The notes: generated by a model from the sequence alone, not told the origin. A DNA stretch of 64,000 bases from Clostridiales bacterium 1_7_47FAA (GCA_000155435.1 DS990262.1:928255-992254), one strand, 5' to 3'; positions 1-9,265 are shown, counted from the stretch's first letter. Translations and numbers: made by a program.

Positions 1-2
1 TG

Positions 3-65
3 CCGGAGGAAAAAGAGATACTTAGTGAGGTAATCACGGCGGCAGGTATTCCCTGCCGCATTTAA
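3..65 (+). CDS. 3' end of an upstream gene (partial)
   Basis: A reading frame open from the window edge runs to a TAA at 63-65 and ends in the residues ITAAGIPCRI. The composition looks protein-like and the stop lies 41 bases before the next gene, which fits the last gene of the operon just upstream. A second frame stops at 31-33 and ends in LVR, so the frame choice is uncertain. No function can be given from about 20 residues. Confidence 0.35.
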   Translation, partial: PEEKEILSEVITAAGIPCRI

Positions 66-106
66 AACGATAATTTTGATTTGATTGAAAGGAATGGATA
101 ATAAGT

Positions 107-898
107 ATGAAAATATTAAAAAGCCGTACCGTGCTTGGAGTAATATGCATTGTGGTATCACTGCTCATTTGCTTCGGAGTTACCCCTTTATTTAATAAAG
201 AGGTCAGTAAAAAGGTAGAAATCGTGCGGGTGGTAAAGGATATAAAAATCGGGGATAAAATCACTGGCGATATGGTCAGGACTGTTGAGGTGGGAAGTTT
301 AAATCTGCCGTCTGAAGTCATGAAAAATAAAGAAAATGTCATTGGGAAATATGCATCTGCAGATATGGCTCCAGGCGATTATATCATTAATAGCAAGGTC
401 GCAGACGAACCGGCTGCGGAGAATGCCTACTTATATAATTTATCAGGAGAGAAACAGGCAATATCCGTGTCGGTCAAATCTTTTGCAACGGGGTTATCCG
501 GAAAACTCAAATCTGGTGATATTGTATCTGTGATTGCACCGGACTACCAGAAGCAAGGCGAAACAGTGATTCCTCCCGAACTCAAATATGTCGAAGTTAT
601 TGCTGTAACTGCAGGCAGTGGCTACGATGCCAATACAGGAGAAGAAGACCCGGAGGAAAAGGAACTGCCCAGTACGGTGACACTCTTGGCAACACCGGAA
701 CAGAGCAGGATACTCGCCATGATGGAGAAGGACGGGAACCTGCACATATCTCTTGTATACAGGGGAACAAAAGAAAATGCAGCAAAGTTTATTACAGAGC
801 AGGAACATGCTTTGCAGGAACTTTACCCGCCGGAAACGGAGGCGGCGGAAGCGGAAACTGGACAGCCCGAGGAACAGATAGAAGGGAGTGCAGAATAA
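107..898 (+). CDS. cpaB: CpaB/RcpC-like Flp pilus assembly protein (SAF domain)
   Basis: This 263-residue protein has an N-terminal membrane segment (about residues 8-27) followed by a SAF-type domain beginning near residue 38 (VVKDIKIGDKITGDMVRTVE), then an RcpC-like beta-rich part (about 105-225) and a Glu-rich C-terminal tail. In Tad systems CpaB is an envelope-anchored assembly factor for Flp/Tad pili. It abuts the CpaE-like ATPase gene, whose ATG directly follows this stop, and heads a tight operon of Tad homologs. The start is the ATG at 107; the purine-rich GAAAGGAATGGA upstream is a weak SD. The domain order supports the family assignment, but what the pilus does in this element is unknown. 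Confidence 0.8.
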   Translation: MKILKSRTVLGVICIVVSLLICFGVTPLFNKEVSKKVEIVRVVKDIKIGDKITGDMVRTVEVGSLNLPSEVMKNKENVIGKYASADMAPGDYIINSKVADEPAAENAYLYNLSGEKQAISVSVKSFATGLSGKLKSGDIVSVIAPDYQKQGETVIPPELKYVEVIAVTAGSGYDANTGEEDPEEKELPSTVTLLATPEQSRILAMMEKDGNLHISLVYRGTKENAAKFITEQEHALQELYPPETEAAEAETGQPEEQIEGSAE

Positions 899-1711
899 AT
901 GCTGAACTTTAAAATCAAAAAGCGCGCAAATCAGCCTGAGAGCGAGGAAGTGCATGAGGTGGGAAAACATCAGGCCCAGATACTGGCTGTCTGGGGTAGC
1001 CCTGGATGCGGAAAGACTACGGTTTCTGTGAAGATTGCAAAACACTTAGCGGAAAAGAAGAAAAATGTAATTCTTGTGCTGTCCGATATGACTTTACCCA
1101 TGATGCCTTGTATCTGTCCAATGGACGAGTTAGAAAACATATGGTCCCTTGGCAATGTACTGGCAGCGCCACATGTTACAAAAGGGCTTATAGAAGAAAA
1201 CTGTATTGTCCACAAAAAAATAAAGTATCTGGCAATGCTTGGCATGTTAAGAGGGGAAAATGAATACAGCTATGCCCCCTATGAAGCGGAACAGGCTTTG
1301 GAATTTCTTACAGGGCTGCGGGAATTGTCCTCATACATTATTATTGACTGTAGCAGTTATATATCTAACGATATTTTATCGGCAGTTTCTCTAATGGAAG
1401 CAGATGCTGTTCTGCAGATAGTAAATTGCGACCTTAAATCTATCAGTTACCTGGCAAGTCAGTTACCGTTACTTCAGGAACCAAAATGGAGAATAGAGAG
1501 GCATTTAAAAACGATCAACAACATAAAGGGGCAGGAAGCCATTAACCATATGGAACAGGTGCTTGGAAAAGTAAGTTTTCAGATTCCGTCTGCATCCGAA
1601 GTTACGGAACAGGGGATGGCTGGGAATTTGTTGATTGGTCTGGAGGGGAAAAAAAGCCGTGGTTTTAAAAATGAAATAGATAAGATTGTTAAGGAGGTAT
1701 ATGGATGTTAG
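899..1711 (+). CDS. CpaE/MinD-like P-loop ATPase of the Tad locus
   Basis: The 270-residue protein carries a Walker A motif GSPGCGKTT near residues 33-41, preceded by a beta strand (QILAVW), as in MinD/ParA/CpaE ATPases. The segment YIIIDCSSYIS (about 146-156) is in the position of the Walker B region. CpaE-like proteins localise or energise Tad pilus assembly. It starts immediately after cpaB and overlaps cpaF by 7 bases, so the three are probably translationally coupled. The classical deviant Walker A lysine of ParA (KGGxGKT) is not clearly present, so the generic label P-loop ATPase is safest. Confidence 0.72.
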   Translation: MLNFKIKKRANQPESEEVHEVGKHQAQILAVWGSPGCGKTTVSVKIAKHLAEKKKNVILVLSDMTLPMMPCICPMDELENIWSLGNVLAAPHVTKGLIEENCIVHKKIKYLAMLGMLRGENEYSYAPYEAEQALEFLTGLRELSSYIIIDCSSYISNDILSAVSLMEADAVLQIVNCDLKSISYLASQLPLLQEPKWRIERHLKTINNIKGQEAINHMEQVLGKVSFQIPSASEVTEQGMAGNLLIGLEGKKSRGFKNEIDKIVKEVYGC

Positions 1712-3198
1712 GGGAAAGAAAGACGCGAGGAGTATTTAATGAGGGAAAAAATTCAGAGTGGGGTTCGCGGATGCAGGAACTTATGCCAACACAGGCAGCC
1801 CCAGTGGAGCCGGTTGCAAGAGAGCCGGTAGAAGTGGTGAGTAAGAGTGCAGATGACCTCTTTTTTGCAGCCGTGGAGGGGAAAGATTTTGCAACGGTGC
1901 TACAGGAGGTACAGGAACACATTGCCAGCCGTTACAGCTCCCTTTTGACTGATGGAAATAATGATGATGTAAAAAGGCAGATGAAGCGTTACATTACTAA
2001 ATATGTTCAGGAAAACCGGGTTGCAGTTCAGGGAATGTCAAATCAGGAACTTGTTGACAACCTATACACGGAAATGGCGGAGTTTTCTTTTCTAACAAAG
2101 TACATTTTTGGAGAGGGAGTGGAAGAAATAGACATTAATAGCTGGAAGGATATTGAGATCCAGTACAGCGGTGGTGGGACTGAAAAGTTGGAAGAACATT
2201 TTGACAGCCCTTCTCATGCTATTAATGTGATCCGCAGGATGCTCCATGTTTCAGGAACTATCCTTGATGATGCAAGTCCTGTGGTGACTGGAACACTGGC
2301 TAAAAATATCCGTATAGCGGTGTTAAAAACTCCAGTTGTAGATGAAGAGGTAGGTCTTGCCGCTTCAATCCGAATCGTAAATCCCCAGAGTATGAAAAAG
2401 GAGGATTTTATTTCTGGTGGAACTGCCACGGGAGAGATGTTAGACTTTTTGAGTGAATGTATTCGGTATGGAATTTCGGTGTGTGTTGCAGGTGCTACAA
2501 GTTCCGGAAAAACAACGGTGGCCGGCTGGTTGCTTACTACAATCCCTGACCGGAAAAGAATTTTTACTATTGAAAATGGTAGCCGTGAACTTGATCTAAT
2601 AAGGGAGGAAAGTGGAAAAGTGTTAAATTCCGTTGTCCACACTCTTACAAGAGACAGTGAGAATGACCGGCAGCGAATTGACCAGATTGCCCTTTTGGAT
2701 ATTGCGCTTCGATTTAATCCTGATATTCTGGTGGTCGGAGAAATGAGAGGGGCGGAAGCAAACGCCGCCCAGGAAGCTGCAAGAACTGGTGTGGCGGTGG
2801 TTACAACCATCCATTCCAATTCGTGTGAGGCTACATACCGCCGTATGGTGTCCTTGTGTAAGCGTGCCGTGGATATGTCGGACGAGACATTGATGGGATA
2901 TGTGACCGAAGCATACCCTATCATAGTCTTTTGTAAGCAGTTGGAAAACCGGCAGAGGGTAATCATGGAGATTATGGAATGCGAGATAAAGCCTGACGGT
3001 ACACGGAGATATCGTCCACTGTATCAGTACGAGATCATGGAGAACCAGTTGGAAGGAGATTATTTTGTGGTTAATGGGAAACACAGGGTAATGAATTCCA
3101 TTTCGGATGGGCTTTATAAGCGTTTGCTGGAGAATGGGATGCCAATGGAGACACTTAACCGGTTCCGTTCAAAGGGAGAGGGAGGAGAGGAATCTTGA
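1705..3198 (+). CDS. cpaF: CpaF/TadA-family secretion ATPase
   Basis: This 497-residue protein is a type II/IV secretion ATPase. The Walker A motif GATSSGKTT is near residue 262, the Walker B-like segment ILVVGEMRG near 340, and the following His box reads VVTTIHSNSCEAT. The N-terminal 200 residues match the all-alpha plus PAS-like arrangement of CpaF. It would power assembly or retraction of the Tad-like pilus at the cytoplasmic face of the membrane. The ATG lies 7 bases inside the previous gene with an AAGGAGG SD a few bases upstream, and the stop overlaps the TTG of the TadB-like gene. The assignment is secure at family level. Confidence 0.92.
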   Translation: MLGERKTRGVFNEGKNSEWGSRMQELMPTQAAPVEPVAREPVEVVSKSADDLFFAAVEGKDFATVLQEVQEHIASRYSSLLTDGNNDDVKRQMKRYITKYVQENRVAVQGMSNQELVDNLYTEMAEFSFLTKYIFGEGVEEIDINSWKDIEIQYSGGGTEKLEEHFDSPSHAINVIRRMLHVSGTILDDASPVVTGTLAKNIRIAVLKTPVVDEEVGLAASIRIVNPQSMKKEDFISGGTATGEMLDFLSECIRYGISVCVAGATSSGKTTVAGWLLTTIPDRKRIFTIENGSRELDLIREESGKVLNSVVHTLTRDSENDRQRIDQIALLDIALRFNPDILVVGEMRGAEANAAQEAARTGVAVVTTIHSNSCEATYRRMVSLCKRAVDMSDETLMGYVTEAYPIIVFCKQLENRQRVIMEIMECEIKPDGTRRYRPLYQYEIMENQLEGDYFVVNGKHRVMNSISDGLYKRLLENGMPMETLNRFRSKGEGGEES

Positions 3199-4124
3199 CA
3201 AGTATACAGCTTCTTGCATGCCTTGGTATGATAGTGGGTGGATTTCTTCTTTTGGGGATTCGACCAATAGAATTTACAGATGGACTGTTCGGCTTTCTGG
3301 CAAAAGAACCTGAGAATATTCGGAATGAAATCCATACAGTAACAAAAAGGAAAAAAGCAAGATTTCTGAAAAAGGCAATCATTGAGGCACAGCAGGTACT
3401 TAAAATGACGGGTAGGGAAAAGCAATTTTCGGTTATTTGTGCTGCCGCCCTGGTGTTGTTTGCTGTGGGGGCCTCGGTTGCCATCATGATTGGAAATTTT
3501 TTTCTGGCTCCGGTGATGGCTGTTGGATTTATGTTCTTCCCTTTTTGGTATGTAATTCTGTCAGCCAGTAATTACAAAAAAAATGTAGCCGCAGAGCTGG
3601 AGACAGCATTAAGCGTTATTACGACGGGCTATCTGCGGACGGAGGACATTCTAACTGCGATAGAGGAAAATATTCAGTATTTGAATCCGCCAGTCCAGAG
3701 GGTATTCCAGGATTTTATTGTGCGGATCAACTTAGTAAATCCGGATGTTCATGAAGCACTAAAGGAGTTGAGGGAGAAAATTGATAATGATGTATTCCGC
3801 GAATGGTGCGATGCCCTGTGTGATTGTCAGTATGATCGGAGTTTGAAGACAACATTGACACCAATCGTAACAAAATTAAGCGATATCCGTATCGTCAATG
3901 CTGAACTGGAATATTTGATTGTGGAGCCGAGGAAAGAATTTATCACGATGGCAATCTTTGTGATTGGTAATATCCCGCTGCTTTATTTTCTCAACAAGAG
4001 CTGGTATGACACTTTGATGCACACACCAATGGGACAGGTGATACTTGCCATTACTGCGGCAATCATCTTTGTCTCTACTGCGGTCGTTGTCAGGCTGACA
4101 AAACCGATAGAATACAGGAGGTAG
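3195..4124 (+). CDS. TadB-like pilus platform membrane protein
   Basis: The 309-residue protein starts with TTG after a GGAGGAGAGG SD and overlaps cpaF by 4 bases. It has hydrophobic segments near residues 5-20, 75-117 (two adjacent helices) and two C-terminal helices (about 248-265 and 279-300), with a cytosolic helical domain between them. This is the layout of T2SS F-domain platform proteins, where TadB and TadC form the inner-membrane platform driven by CpaF. Sequence identity to the family is not obvious by eye; the call rests on topology and on position between cpaF and a second platform-like gene. Confidence 0.65.
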   Translation: MTSIQLLACLGMIVGGFLLLGIRPIEFTDGLFGFLAKEPENIRNEIHTVTKRKKARFLKKAIIEAQQVLKMTGREKQFSVICAAALVLFAVGASVAIMIGNFFLAPVMAVGFMFFPFWYVILSASNYKKNVAAELETALSVITTGYLRTEDILTAIEENIQYLNPPVQRVFQDFIVRINLVNPDVHEALKELREKIDNDVFREWCDALCDCQYDRSLKTTLTPIVTKLSDIRIVNAELEYLIVEPRKEFITMAIFVIGNIPLLYFLNKSWYDTLMHTPMGQVILAITAAIIFVSTAVVVRLTKPIEYRR

Positions 4125-4128
4125 GGAG

Positions 4129-5004
4129 ATGTCAGTGTTATTACTGTTATTATTTGGAGGATTTCTCTTTCTGGGAATGTTCTTCCTGGCAGCGGATTTG
4201 TTAAAAATGCCATATATGAAGACAGAAAAGGCATTACTGGACAGGGGAAGAAATAGTAAAAAAGGGTCGGCGGCGTTAGATACGTTTTTACTGCAAGGAG
4301 CCATGAGATTGTCTCATGTAATCCGAATGGACGAATATCGGAAAAGCCGAATGAAAAATGTGCTGAAAGCAACAGGGATTAATATGACACCGGAAGTATA
4401 TCAGGCGTATGCACTTACAAAAGCTGGTTTACTGATGGCTGGCATTATTCCGTGTTTGTTTCTTTTTCCGCTCCTAACACCTGTTATTGTGTTTCTTGCT
4501 GTCATGGTTTACTTTAAGGAAATTCAGCGCGCAGACGAGATGTTAAAGACGAAAAGAAAGTCAATTGAAGACGAACTGCCACGTTTTGTTGCTAATCTTG
4601 AACAGGAGCTGCAGAATAACCGTGATGTGCTTTCAATGGTAGAGAATTTTAGAAAAAATGCCGGTGCGGAATTTGGGGAGGAGCTAGGTGTACTTGTGGC
4701 AGACATGAGATCCTCCAGTTATGAGGCGGCACTTACTCGATTTGAAGCACGGTTAAACTCTCCAATGTTGTCTGATGTTGTCAGAGGACTGATTGGGGTT
4801 TTGCGTGGAGATAACAGCGTGGTATATTTCCAGATGCTTGCTCATGATTTTAAACAGCTTGAATTACAGAAATTAAAAAGTGAGGCCCAGAAAATACCGC
4901 CTAAAATCAGGGTTTTTTCGTTTCTCATGCTTATGTGCTTCTTATTGACTTACCTTGCGATTATCGTGTTTGAAATCATTAAGTCATTAGGAGGTATGTT
5001 CTAG
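4129..5004 (+). CDS. TadC-like pilus platform membrane protein
   Basis: The 291-residue protein has an N-terminal helix (about residues 2-24), two central helices (about 101-132) and a C-terminal helix (about 262-285). Between them is a helical cytosolic region containing KSIEDELPRFVANLEQEL, resembling the T2SSF signature in which ELP precedes the helical bundle. With the preceding gene it makes the TadB/TadC platform pair usual downstream of cpaF. It begins 4 bases after the previous stop, with a TAGGGAG SD, and is followed by a good SD for the TadE-like gene. Confidence 0.68.
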   Translation: MSVLLLLLFGGFLFLGMFFLAADLLKMPYMKTEKALLDRGRNSKKGSAALDTFLLQGAMRLSHVIRMDEYRKSRMKNVLKATGINMTPEVYQAYALTKAGLLMAGIIPCLFLFPLLTPVIVFLAVMVYFKEIQRADEMLKTKRKSIEDELPRFVANLEQELQNNRDVLSMVENFRKNAGAEFGEELGVLVADMRSSSYEAALTRFEARLNSPMLSDVVRGLIGVLRGDNSVVYFQMLAHDFKQLELQKLKSEAQKIPPKIRVFSFLMLMCFLLTYLAIIVFEIIKSLGGMF

Positions 5005-5030
5005 CTCCAAATGAAAGGAGGTCAAGGAAC

Positions 5031-5426
5031 TTGAAAAAAATATTAAAAACTAATCGTGGAGAGGGATATATAGACATATGCGTACTGGTATTGTGTGCCA
5101 TGCTGGTGATTGCATTGGCGGTCAGCGTATTTCCGGTTTTTTTGGCTAAGAATCAGTTAGATACATTTGCTGTGGAATTGTGCCGTGAGGCTGAAATGAG
5201 TGGCAGAGTCGGAACTGAGACCACTAGGCGGGAACAGGTATTACGAGAAAGGACCGGACTAAATCCTAAAGTTGAGTGGTCAAAAAAGGGTAATATCCAA
5301 CTAAATCAGGAGATTACTGTAAAATTGACGTTGCAGCGGGACCTTGGGTTATTTGGGAATTTTGGTTCCTTTCCAATTACCTTAAGGGCTAGTGCTACAG
5401 GAAAGAGTGAGGTATATCATAAATGA
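5031..5426 (+). CDS. DUF4320 / TadE-like pseudopilin
   Basis: The 131-residue protein starts with TTG behind GGAGGTCAAGG. It has a short basic N terminus with a Gly-Glu-Gly motif (NRGEGYIDICV), where the Glu is in the position of the conserved pseudopilin Glu, and one transmembrane helix (about 16-38). A small extracytoplasmic domain follows. This matches DUF4320 proteins, which I recognise from Clostridia conjugative elements next to CpaF, and more broadly TadE minor pilins. It overlaps the next pseudopilin-like gene by 4 bases. Confidence 0.72.
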   Translation: MKKILKTNRGEGYIDICVLVLCAMLVIALAVSVFPVFLAKNQLDTFAVELCREAEMSGRVGTETTRREQVLRERTGLNPKVEWSKKGNIQLNQEITVKLTLQRDLGLFGNFGSFPITLRASATGKSEVYHK

Positions 5427-5968
5427 AGCGCCTGATTTGCTGTTTAAAAGATAGGCGTGGTTCCTCTTTCCCATTTGTGATTGCGGTTACATTGGTATTG
5501 ATGTTAATAATGTGCGGATTTTTGGAGTTTTATCGGCTAAAGATCATAGCCAATGGCGTAAGGGACGCGGCACAGGAGGCTATCATGATAACTGTAAATG
5601 ATAATTATGCAAACGTTTATCACGGTGTCAGGGAAGGATACAGTGGAGGATATCAGCCCAATAATGGAGGTTTTAAGTATAGTGTAGATAAAGGAAATGT
5701 GCTGTCAAAAATGGATAAAATCCTTGGAACAAAAGTTGAATCCGGGCGGCATGTAAAATATACAGGTGGGGTTCTGGAATATAGCATATCGGATTTAAGT
5801 GTTACTGCACGTAATGCGCCGCTTGCACCTGGAACACCGGAAAATGAACAGAGATTTGAAATTGATGCAATCGTAACATTAAAAGTACCGGTCCAGTTTG
5901 CGGGAAAACGTCTACCTGAAATGAAAATCAGGCTAAAAGTGCAGGCTGGATATATAGAAGTGTTTTAG
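5423..5968 (+). CDS. TadE/TadF-like minor pilin
   Basis: The 181-residue protein has a basic N terminus (KRLICCLKDRRGS), a strong transmembrane helix at about residues 15-37 (FVIAVTLVLMLIMCGFLEFY) and a predicted beta-rich extracytoplasmic domain. The Gly-Ser-Ser before the helix and the Glu within it resemble TadE/TadF prepilins. Its start overlaps the stop of the preceding DUF4320 gene, so the two pseudopilins are probably made together. No classical Flp major pilin or prepilin peptidase is visible in the window. Confidence 0.6.
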   Translation: MKRLICCLKDRRGSSFPFVIAVTLVLMLIMCGFLEFYRLKIIANGVRDAAQEAIMITVNDNYANVYHGVREGYSGGYQPNNGGFKYSVDKGNVLSKMDKILGTKVESGRHVKYTGGVLEYSISDLSVTARNAPLAPGTPENEQRFEIDAIVTLKVPVQFAGKRLPEMKIRLKVQAGYIEVF

Positions 5969-6040
5969 AATTCAATAGACAGAATTGGAAAAATGTAGTA
6001 TGTTTGATGCGACAGAATGTGAACCAGGAAGGAGAACTAT

Positions 6041-6631
6041 ATGAATGATAAAGTGAAAAAAGGTATGATTATTGCGGGTTGCGTGGTGTGTTGTGTTATT
6101 CTTGCAGTGATGATTGCAAGTAATTTCAGAAAGCCAGCAAAAACAAAGGATAAATTAGCAGAGAGCCAGTCTACAGAAATAGAAGTGAAACCGGAAATCA
6201 AAAAGTCCGAATTAGACAAGAAGTCAAAAGAGACTGAAAGTAAAGAAGAGGAATCGAAGAAAGAACCGGAGACTACGGAGGAGCAGAAAGAATCAGAGGA
6301 GGAAAAAGAGGGAAATAAGGACAACGGGCAGCCTGTACAGAATATTCAGCCCAGAGTGACTAAACCGGAAGAACCAGATCCAGAAGTATTAAAAAATCCT
6401 AATCAGAAACCAGATGGGGAGAGCGTGCAGGGCACGCCGGTTCCGGAAAACCATGATGAAGTAAAACAGCCGGAGACAGACACGGTTCCTGGAGCCGCAC
6501 CAGAAGGTGAGTCACAGGAAGGAAAAATATATGCCCCAGGCTTTGGATGGATTGATGACATTGGGGAAGGGGAAGGCATTGAAGACAGTAACATTTATGA
6601 AAACGGTAATAAAATTGGGATAATGGATTAA
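6041..6631 (+). CDS. DUF6550-type membrane-anchored Glu/Pro-rich protein
   Basis: The 196-residue protein has a transmembrane helix at about residues 8-27, then about 110 residues of Glu/Lys/Pro-rich disordered sequence. It ends in a conserved-looking block, APGFGWIDDIGEGEG then YENGNKIGIMD, which I recognise as the ending of DUF6550 proteins in Clostridia conjugative elements. The likely topology is an N-terminal anchor and a long extracytoplasmic stalk with a small terminal motif. It lies between the pseudopilins and the large secreted protein, with a GAAGGAGAA SD upstream of the ATG. Function is unknown; a spacer or adaptor at the cell surface is a guess. Confidence 0.65.
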   Translation: MNDKVKKGMIIAGCVVCCVILAVMIASNFRKPAKTKDKLAESQSTEIEVKPEIKKSELDKKSKETESKEEESKKEPETTEEQKESEEEKEGNKDNGQPVQNIQPRVTKPEEPDPEVLKNPNQKPDGESVQGTPVPENHDEVKQPETDTVPGAAPEGESQEGKIYAPGFGWIDDIGEGEGIEDSNIYENGNKIGIMD

Positions 6632-6735
6632 TTATCAATAGGTTGGTTAAATAGATGCATGACAGAAAGGCTATGAATTGTAGCGCCCTCCTGCTAAGCA
6701 TAGAGAGAAATCAAAGATATAAATTTTATCGTTCG

Positions 6736-6762
6736 GCACAGCTATTTATGGCTGTGCTTTTT
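6736..6762 (+). terminator. Rho-independent terminator
   Basis: A 7-bp perfect stem, GCACAGC (6736-6742) and GCTGTGC (6751-6757), with an 8-base loop is followed by TTTTTC. It separates the DUF6550-type gene from the secreted-protein gene, so the latter may have its own promoter or depend on read-through. Confidence 0.75.
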
Positions 6763-6788
6763 CATTGGAAAGGAGAACATTTGGGAAT

Positions 6789-8504
6789 TTGAAAAGCAGA
6801 ATAAGTTGGCTGACAAGGATTGTACTGTTCAGCCTGTGTTTTTTGATCATGTCGGTTCCAGCGTATGCGGCAGGGGAAGGTAATGTGGACGGCGGAGGCG
6901 GCAGCATGGGACAAGGTTCTTCGCAAAATTTTTGGTCCCCAGGTGATGAAGGGGTACGTGTATCGGTGATAAGTACAAGTGACCATAAAGTAGTAGGCAC
7001 GCCTATTGACCTTACCAATAAAAGCCCATCTGATATTAGGCTTCATTTTGGAAAGGTGAGCAAGATGTCTTATACATCAGGTCATGGAATTGGTATATCC
7101 GGTTCAAGATACCAGTACATAAGACCAGCACAGAGACTTCCTATAATTATAAGTTCACAAAGTCTGGGACCATCAAGTATTGCGGAAATAAAGCGGTACT
7201 TTACGGACGAGCAGACGATACGTGGGATAGCAGGTTATATGGGAATAGATTTTGATATACTTATCAGCGGCGAGTACAGAATTATGATAGAGCCGATTGC
7301 GTATGTGACATTGCAGGGAGTAAGAGTTGCTATGACAGCAACGGAAGCGGCTTTATATGATGAGGTTGCAGGCGGGGTGGTATATTCCTGGTTACGTTCA
7401 GTTACCTTTCAAAATCTGCCCCTTGCAATGTTTCTCGAAAAATCTGATTTAGGATATCCTGCGTGGAACGGTCCAACTACCGGATTGCGTTCACATCAGG
7501 AAATCAAAACTTCGTTGGGACTTGGAATCATACGTTTTAATGGGGAGTTGCCAGAACCATCACCGGAGGTTACGACTTTTGATTATGAATACCGCACTAA
7601 CACGGAGGTTATCACCAGTATCCGCGTGAGTGGCGGTCAAAGTGATCCGGACCATAAGGTATCTGTGACATTTAAAATACAAGGGAGAAATTATAAGGTG
7701 GACAGCGTATATTATCCCGAGGGAGGAAGTCAGCTTGCCTGGGTTCGGTGGACAACACCATCTACAGAGCAGACTATGGAAATTCCAGTAACAGTAAGAG
7801 GTGGTGGCCGTACAGACAAAGGGACTATACGGGTTAAGATAGTAAACCTGGACAAGAATCCACCGCCGAATCCAGTTGCAGATGACCGTAATGACAGTTA
7901 TGCGAGGCCGGCAGTTCCATCAAAGAGTCAGCAAACGTCCGCTGATTGGAGTATTTGGCGACCATACTGGTATTCTTACTGGGTATGGCATAGTGGTGAC
8001 GATGATGATGATGGATACTGGTGTGATCATGGCTGGTGGAAGTTCAATATTGATAGATATCATGCAAGTTTGAACGCAACAATGCGCGTCCAGCCAGATG
8101 ATAAATCCCCTACGGCCCATGGCAAAACATTAAAAAGCGGATACGGATTTAACGAATATGTGAACAGTTCTGTGAGCACGAATCAGTCCAGTGCCGTGAC
8201 TGGAGCCCAAAATGCCGTGACGTATTTTCCGGAGTTTCAATACAAGAAATACTGGCGTTTATTGGAGCGGATGTCGGGTGGGTATCATTCCGAATTTGAG
8301 TTCAAAAAAAATCAATACAGTACATTTAAGCGGAGGACACATTTCACTCCGATATGGATGCCAGATGGCAAATATACACCCTATACATGGTTAATAGATG
8401 CCTGGACACCAGCAGGAATGTTATCACTAAACCTGACCGATAATCTGACAATCAGCGGTAATTTGTGGACGGACTGGCATATCGCACCACAGAGACTAGA
8501 TTAA
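6789..8504 (+). CDS. Large secreted protein of the Tad-like locus
   Basis: I place the start at the TTG at 6789, which gives a 571-residue protein with a signal peptide: basic LKSRISWLTR, hydrophobic core, then VPAYAAG for signal peptidase cleavage. A TTG at 6765 opens the same frame but lies inside the terminator tail with no SD. The mature part begins Gly-rich (NVDGGGGSMGQGSS). Its last 200 residues are rich in Trp, Tyr and Asp, including GDDDDDGYWCDHGWWKFNID. I recognise no domain. As the last gene of the Tad-like cluster it could be a pilus-associated surface protein or adhesin, but that is inferred from position only. Confidence 0.7.
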   Translation: MKSRISWLTRIVLFSLCFLIMSVPAYAAGEGNVDGGGGSMGQGSSQNFWSPGDEGVRVSVISTSDHKVVGTPIDLTNKSPSDIRLHFGKVSKMSYTSGHGIGISGSRYQYIRPAQRLPIIISSQSLGPSSIAEIKRYFTDEQTIRGIAGYMGIDFDILISGEYRIMIEPIAYVTLQGVRVAMTATEAALYDEVAGGVVYSWLRSVTFQNLPLAMFLEKSDLGYPAWNGPTTGLRSHQEIKTSLGLGIIRFNGELPEPSPEVTTFDYEYRTNTEVITSIRVSGGQSDPDHKVSVTFKIQGRNYKVDSVYYPEGGSQLAWVRWTTPSTEQTMEIPVTVRGGGRTDKGTIRVKIVNLDKNPPPNPVADDRNDSYARPAVPSKSQQTSADWSIWRPYWYSYWVWHSGDDDDDGYWCDHGWWKFNIDRYHASLNATMRVQPDDKSPTAHGKTLKSGYGFNEYVNSSVSTNQSSAVTGAQNAVTYFPEFQYKKYWRLLERMSGGYHSEFEFKKNQYSTFKRRTHFTPIWMPDGKYTPYTWLIDAWTPAGMLSLNLTDNLTISGNLWTDWHIAPQRLD

Positions 8505-8536
8505 AAAATAAAGTAAAAATAAATAAACAGTTACCA

Positions 8537-8567
8537 AAGAGGGAGACGCAGAGATCTTCCTCTTTTT
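8537..8567 (+). terminator. Rho-independent terminator after the Tad-like operon
   Basis: The arms AAGAGGGAGA (8537-8546) and TCTTCCTCTT (8555-8564) pair with one G-U wobble and run into TTTTTG. It closes the secreted-protein transcript and precedes the next gene by about 25 bases. Confidence 0.75.
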
Positions 8568-8591
8568 GTTATTAGGAAGGAATGAAGTGGC

Positions 8592-9245
8592 ATGTACGAT
8601 AAAAACAAAACTTTGGATACCCTGAAAAATGAAATCTTCTTGTCAAAAGACAACCTGTATCTAGCGGAGGAAGCGTTAAATTCTGATCAGATACCCTATG
8701 AAACGGTAAAGAAGATTATGGAGGTTGGAGGATATAGAAATAAAATAAATGCTTTGCGCAAAGCGTATTTGATGGGTGTAAATTTTGACAACCTTATCGG
8801 TCTTGTACATGATTCAGACGGCCCGGAGGAAATCAGGTCAATAGCTGGGGCACTGGAACGGAAACTGGAAATCCAGAAAATTCAGATTGTGGCAGATGGA
8901 AAACACGATTACAGACAAATGGATTTAGTGTTTTATGGGTTTTATACTGGCAGAAGCATACAGGAAATGGAACTGGCAACAGATAACCGGTTTGATGAAG
9001 AGCAGATTGAAGAAATCCTGTCGGGTTTTCGCTATGGGCTTGCCTATGAACAGGTGGCATTTTATGCGAAAGAAGAATTTGATTGTTACCAGATGCGGAC
9101 CATAAAAAGGGCGTTTCTGTACGATAATCTGACAGTGGAGGAGGCGGCAATATTTGCTTTACCCAGTAATAACACAAAGAAAATGCGCCAGGAGATTAGA
9201 AAGATAGTAGCACAGCGCGGTAAAACAAAGAAATCCAATCTGTAA
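8592..9245 (+). CDS. Helical repeat protein with the Q-EI-GL motif
   Basis: This 217-residue, probably all-helical protein has no recognised function. Residues 138-157 read QIEEILSGFRYGLAYEQVAF, followed by QMRTIKRAF at 167-175. The same pattern, Gln-x-x-x-[IV] then Gly-Leu about 12 residues on, then Gln-Met-Arg, recurs in the protein at 30137-31108 and at the C terminus of the VirD4 coupling protein. It is therefore tied to the conjugation machinery by a shared module. It starts with ATG after TTAGGAAGGAATGAAGTGGC. Function is unknown; the repeat may mediate contacts among these proteins. Confidence 0.7.
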   Translation: MYDKNKTLDTLKNEIFLSKDNLYLAEEALNSDQIPYETVKKIMEVGGYRNKINALRKAYLMGVNFDNLIGLVHDSDGPEEIRSIAGALERKLEIQKIQIVADGKHDYRQMDLVFYGFYTGRSIQEMELATDNRFDEEQIEEILSGFRYGLAYEQVAFYAKEEFDCYQMRTIKRAFLYDNLTVEEAAIFALPSNNTKKMRQEIRKIVAQRGKTKKSNL

Positions 9246-9265
9246 TCGTGAGAAAGGATAAACAC

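Noticed and set aside
2214..2966. 250-codon minus-strand frame
   Set aside because: It is antisense to the conserved ATPase core of cpaF and has no SD. It is a shadow frame of a strongly coding plus strand.
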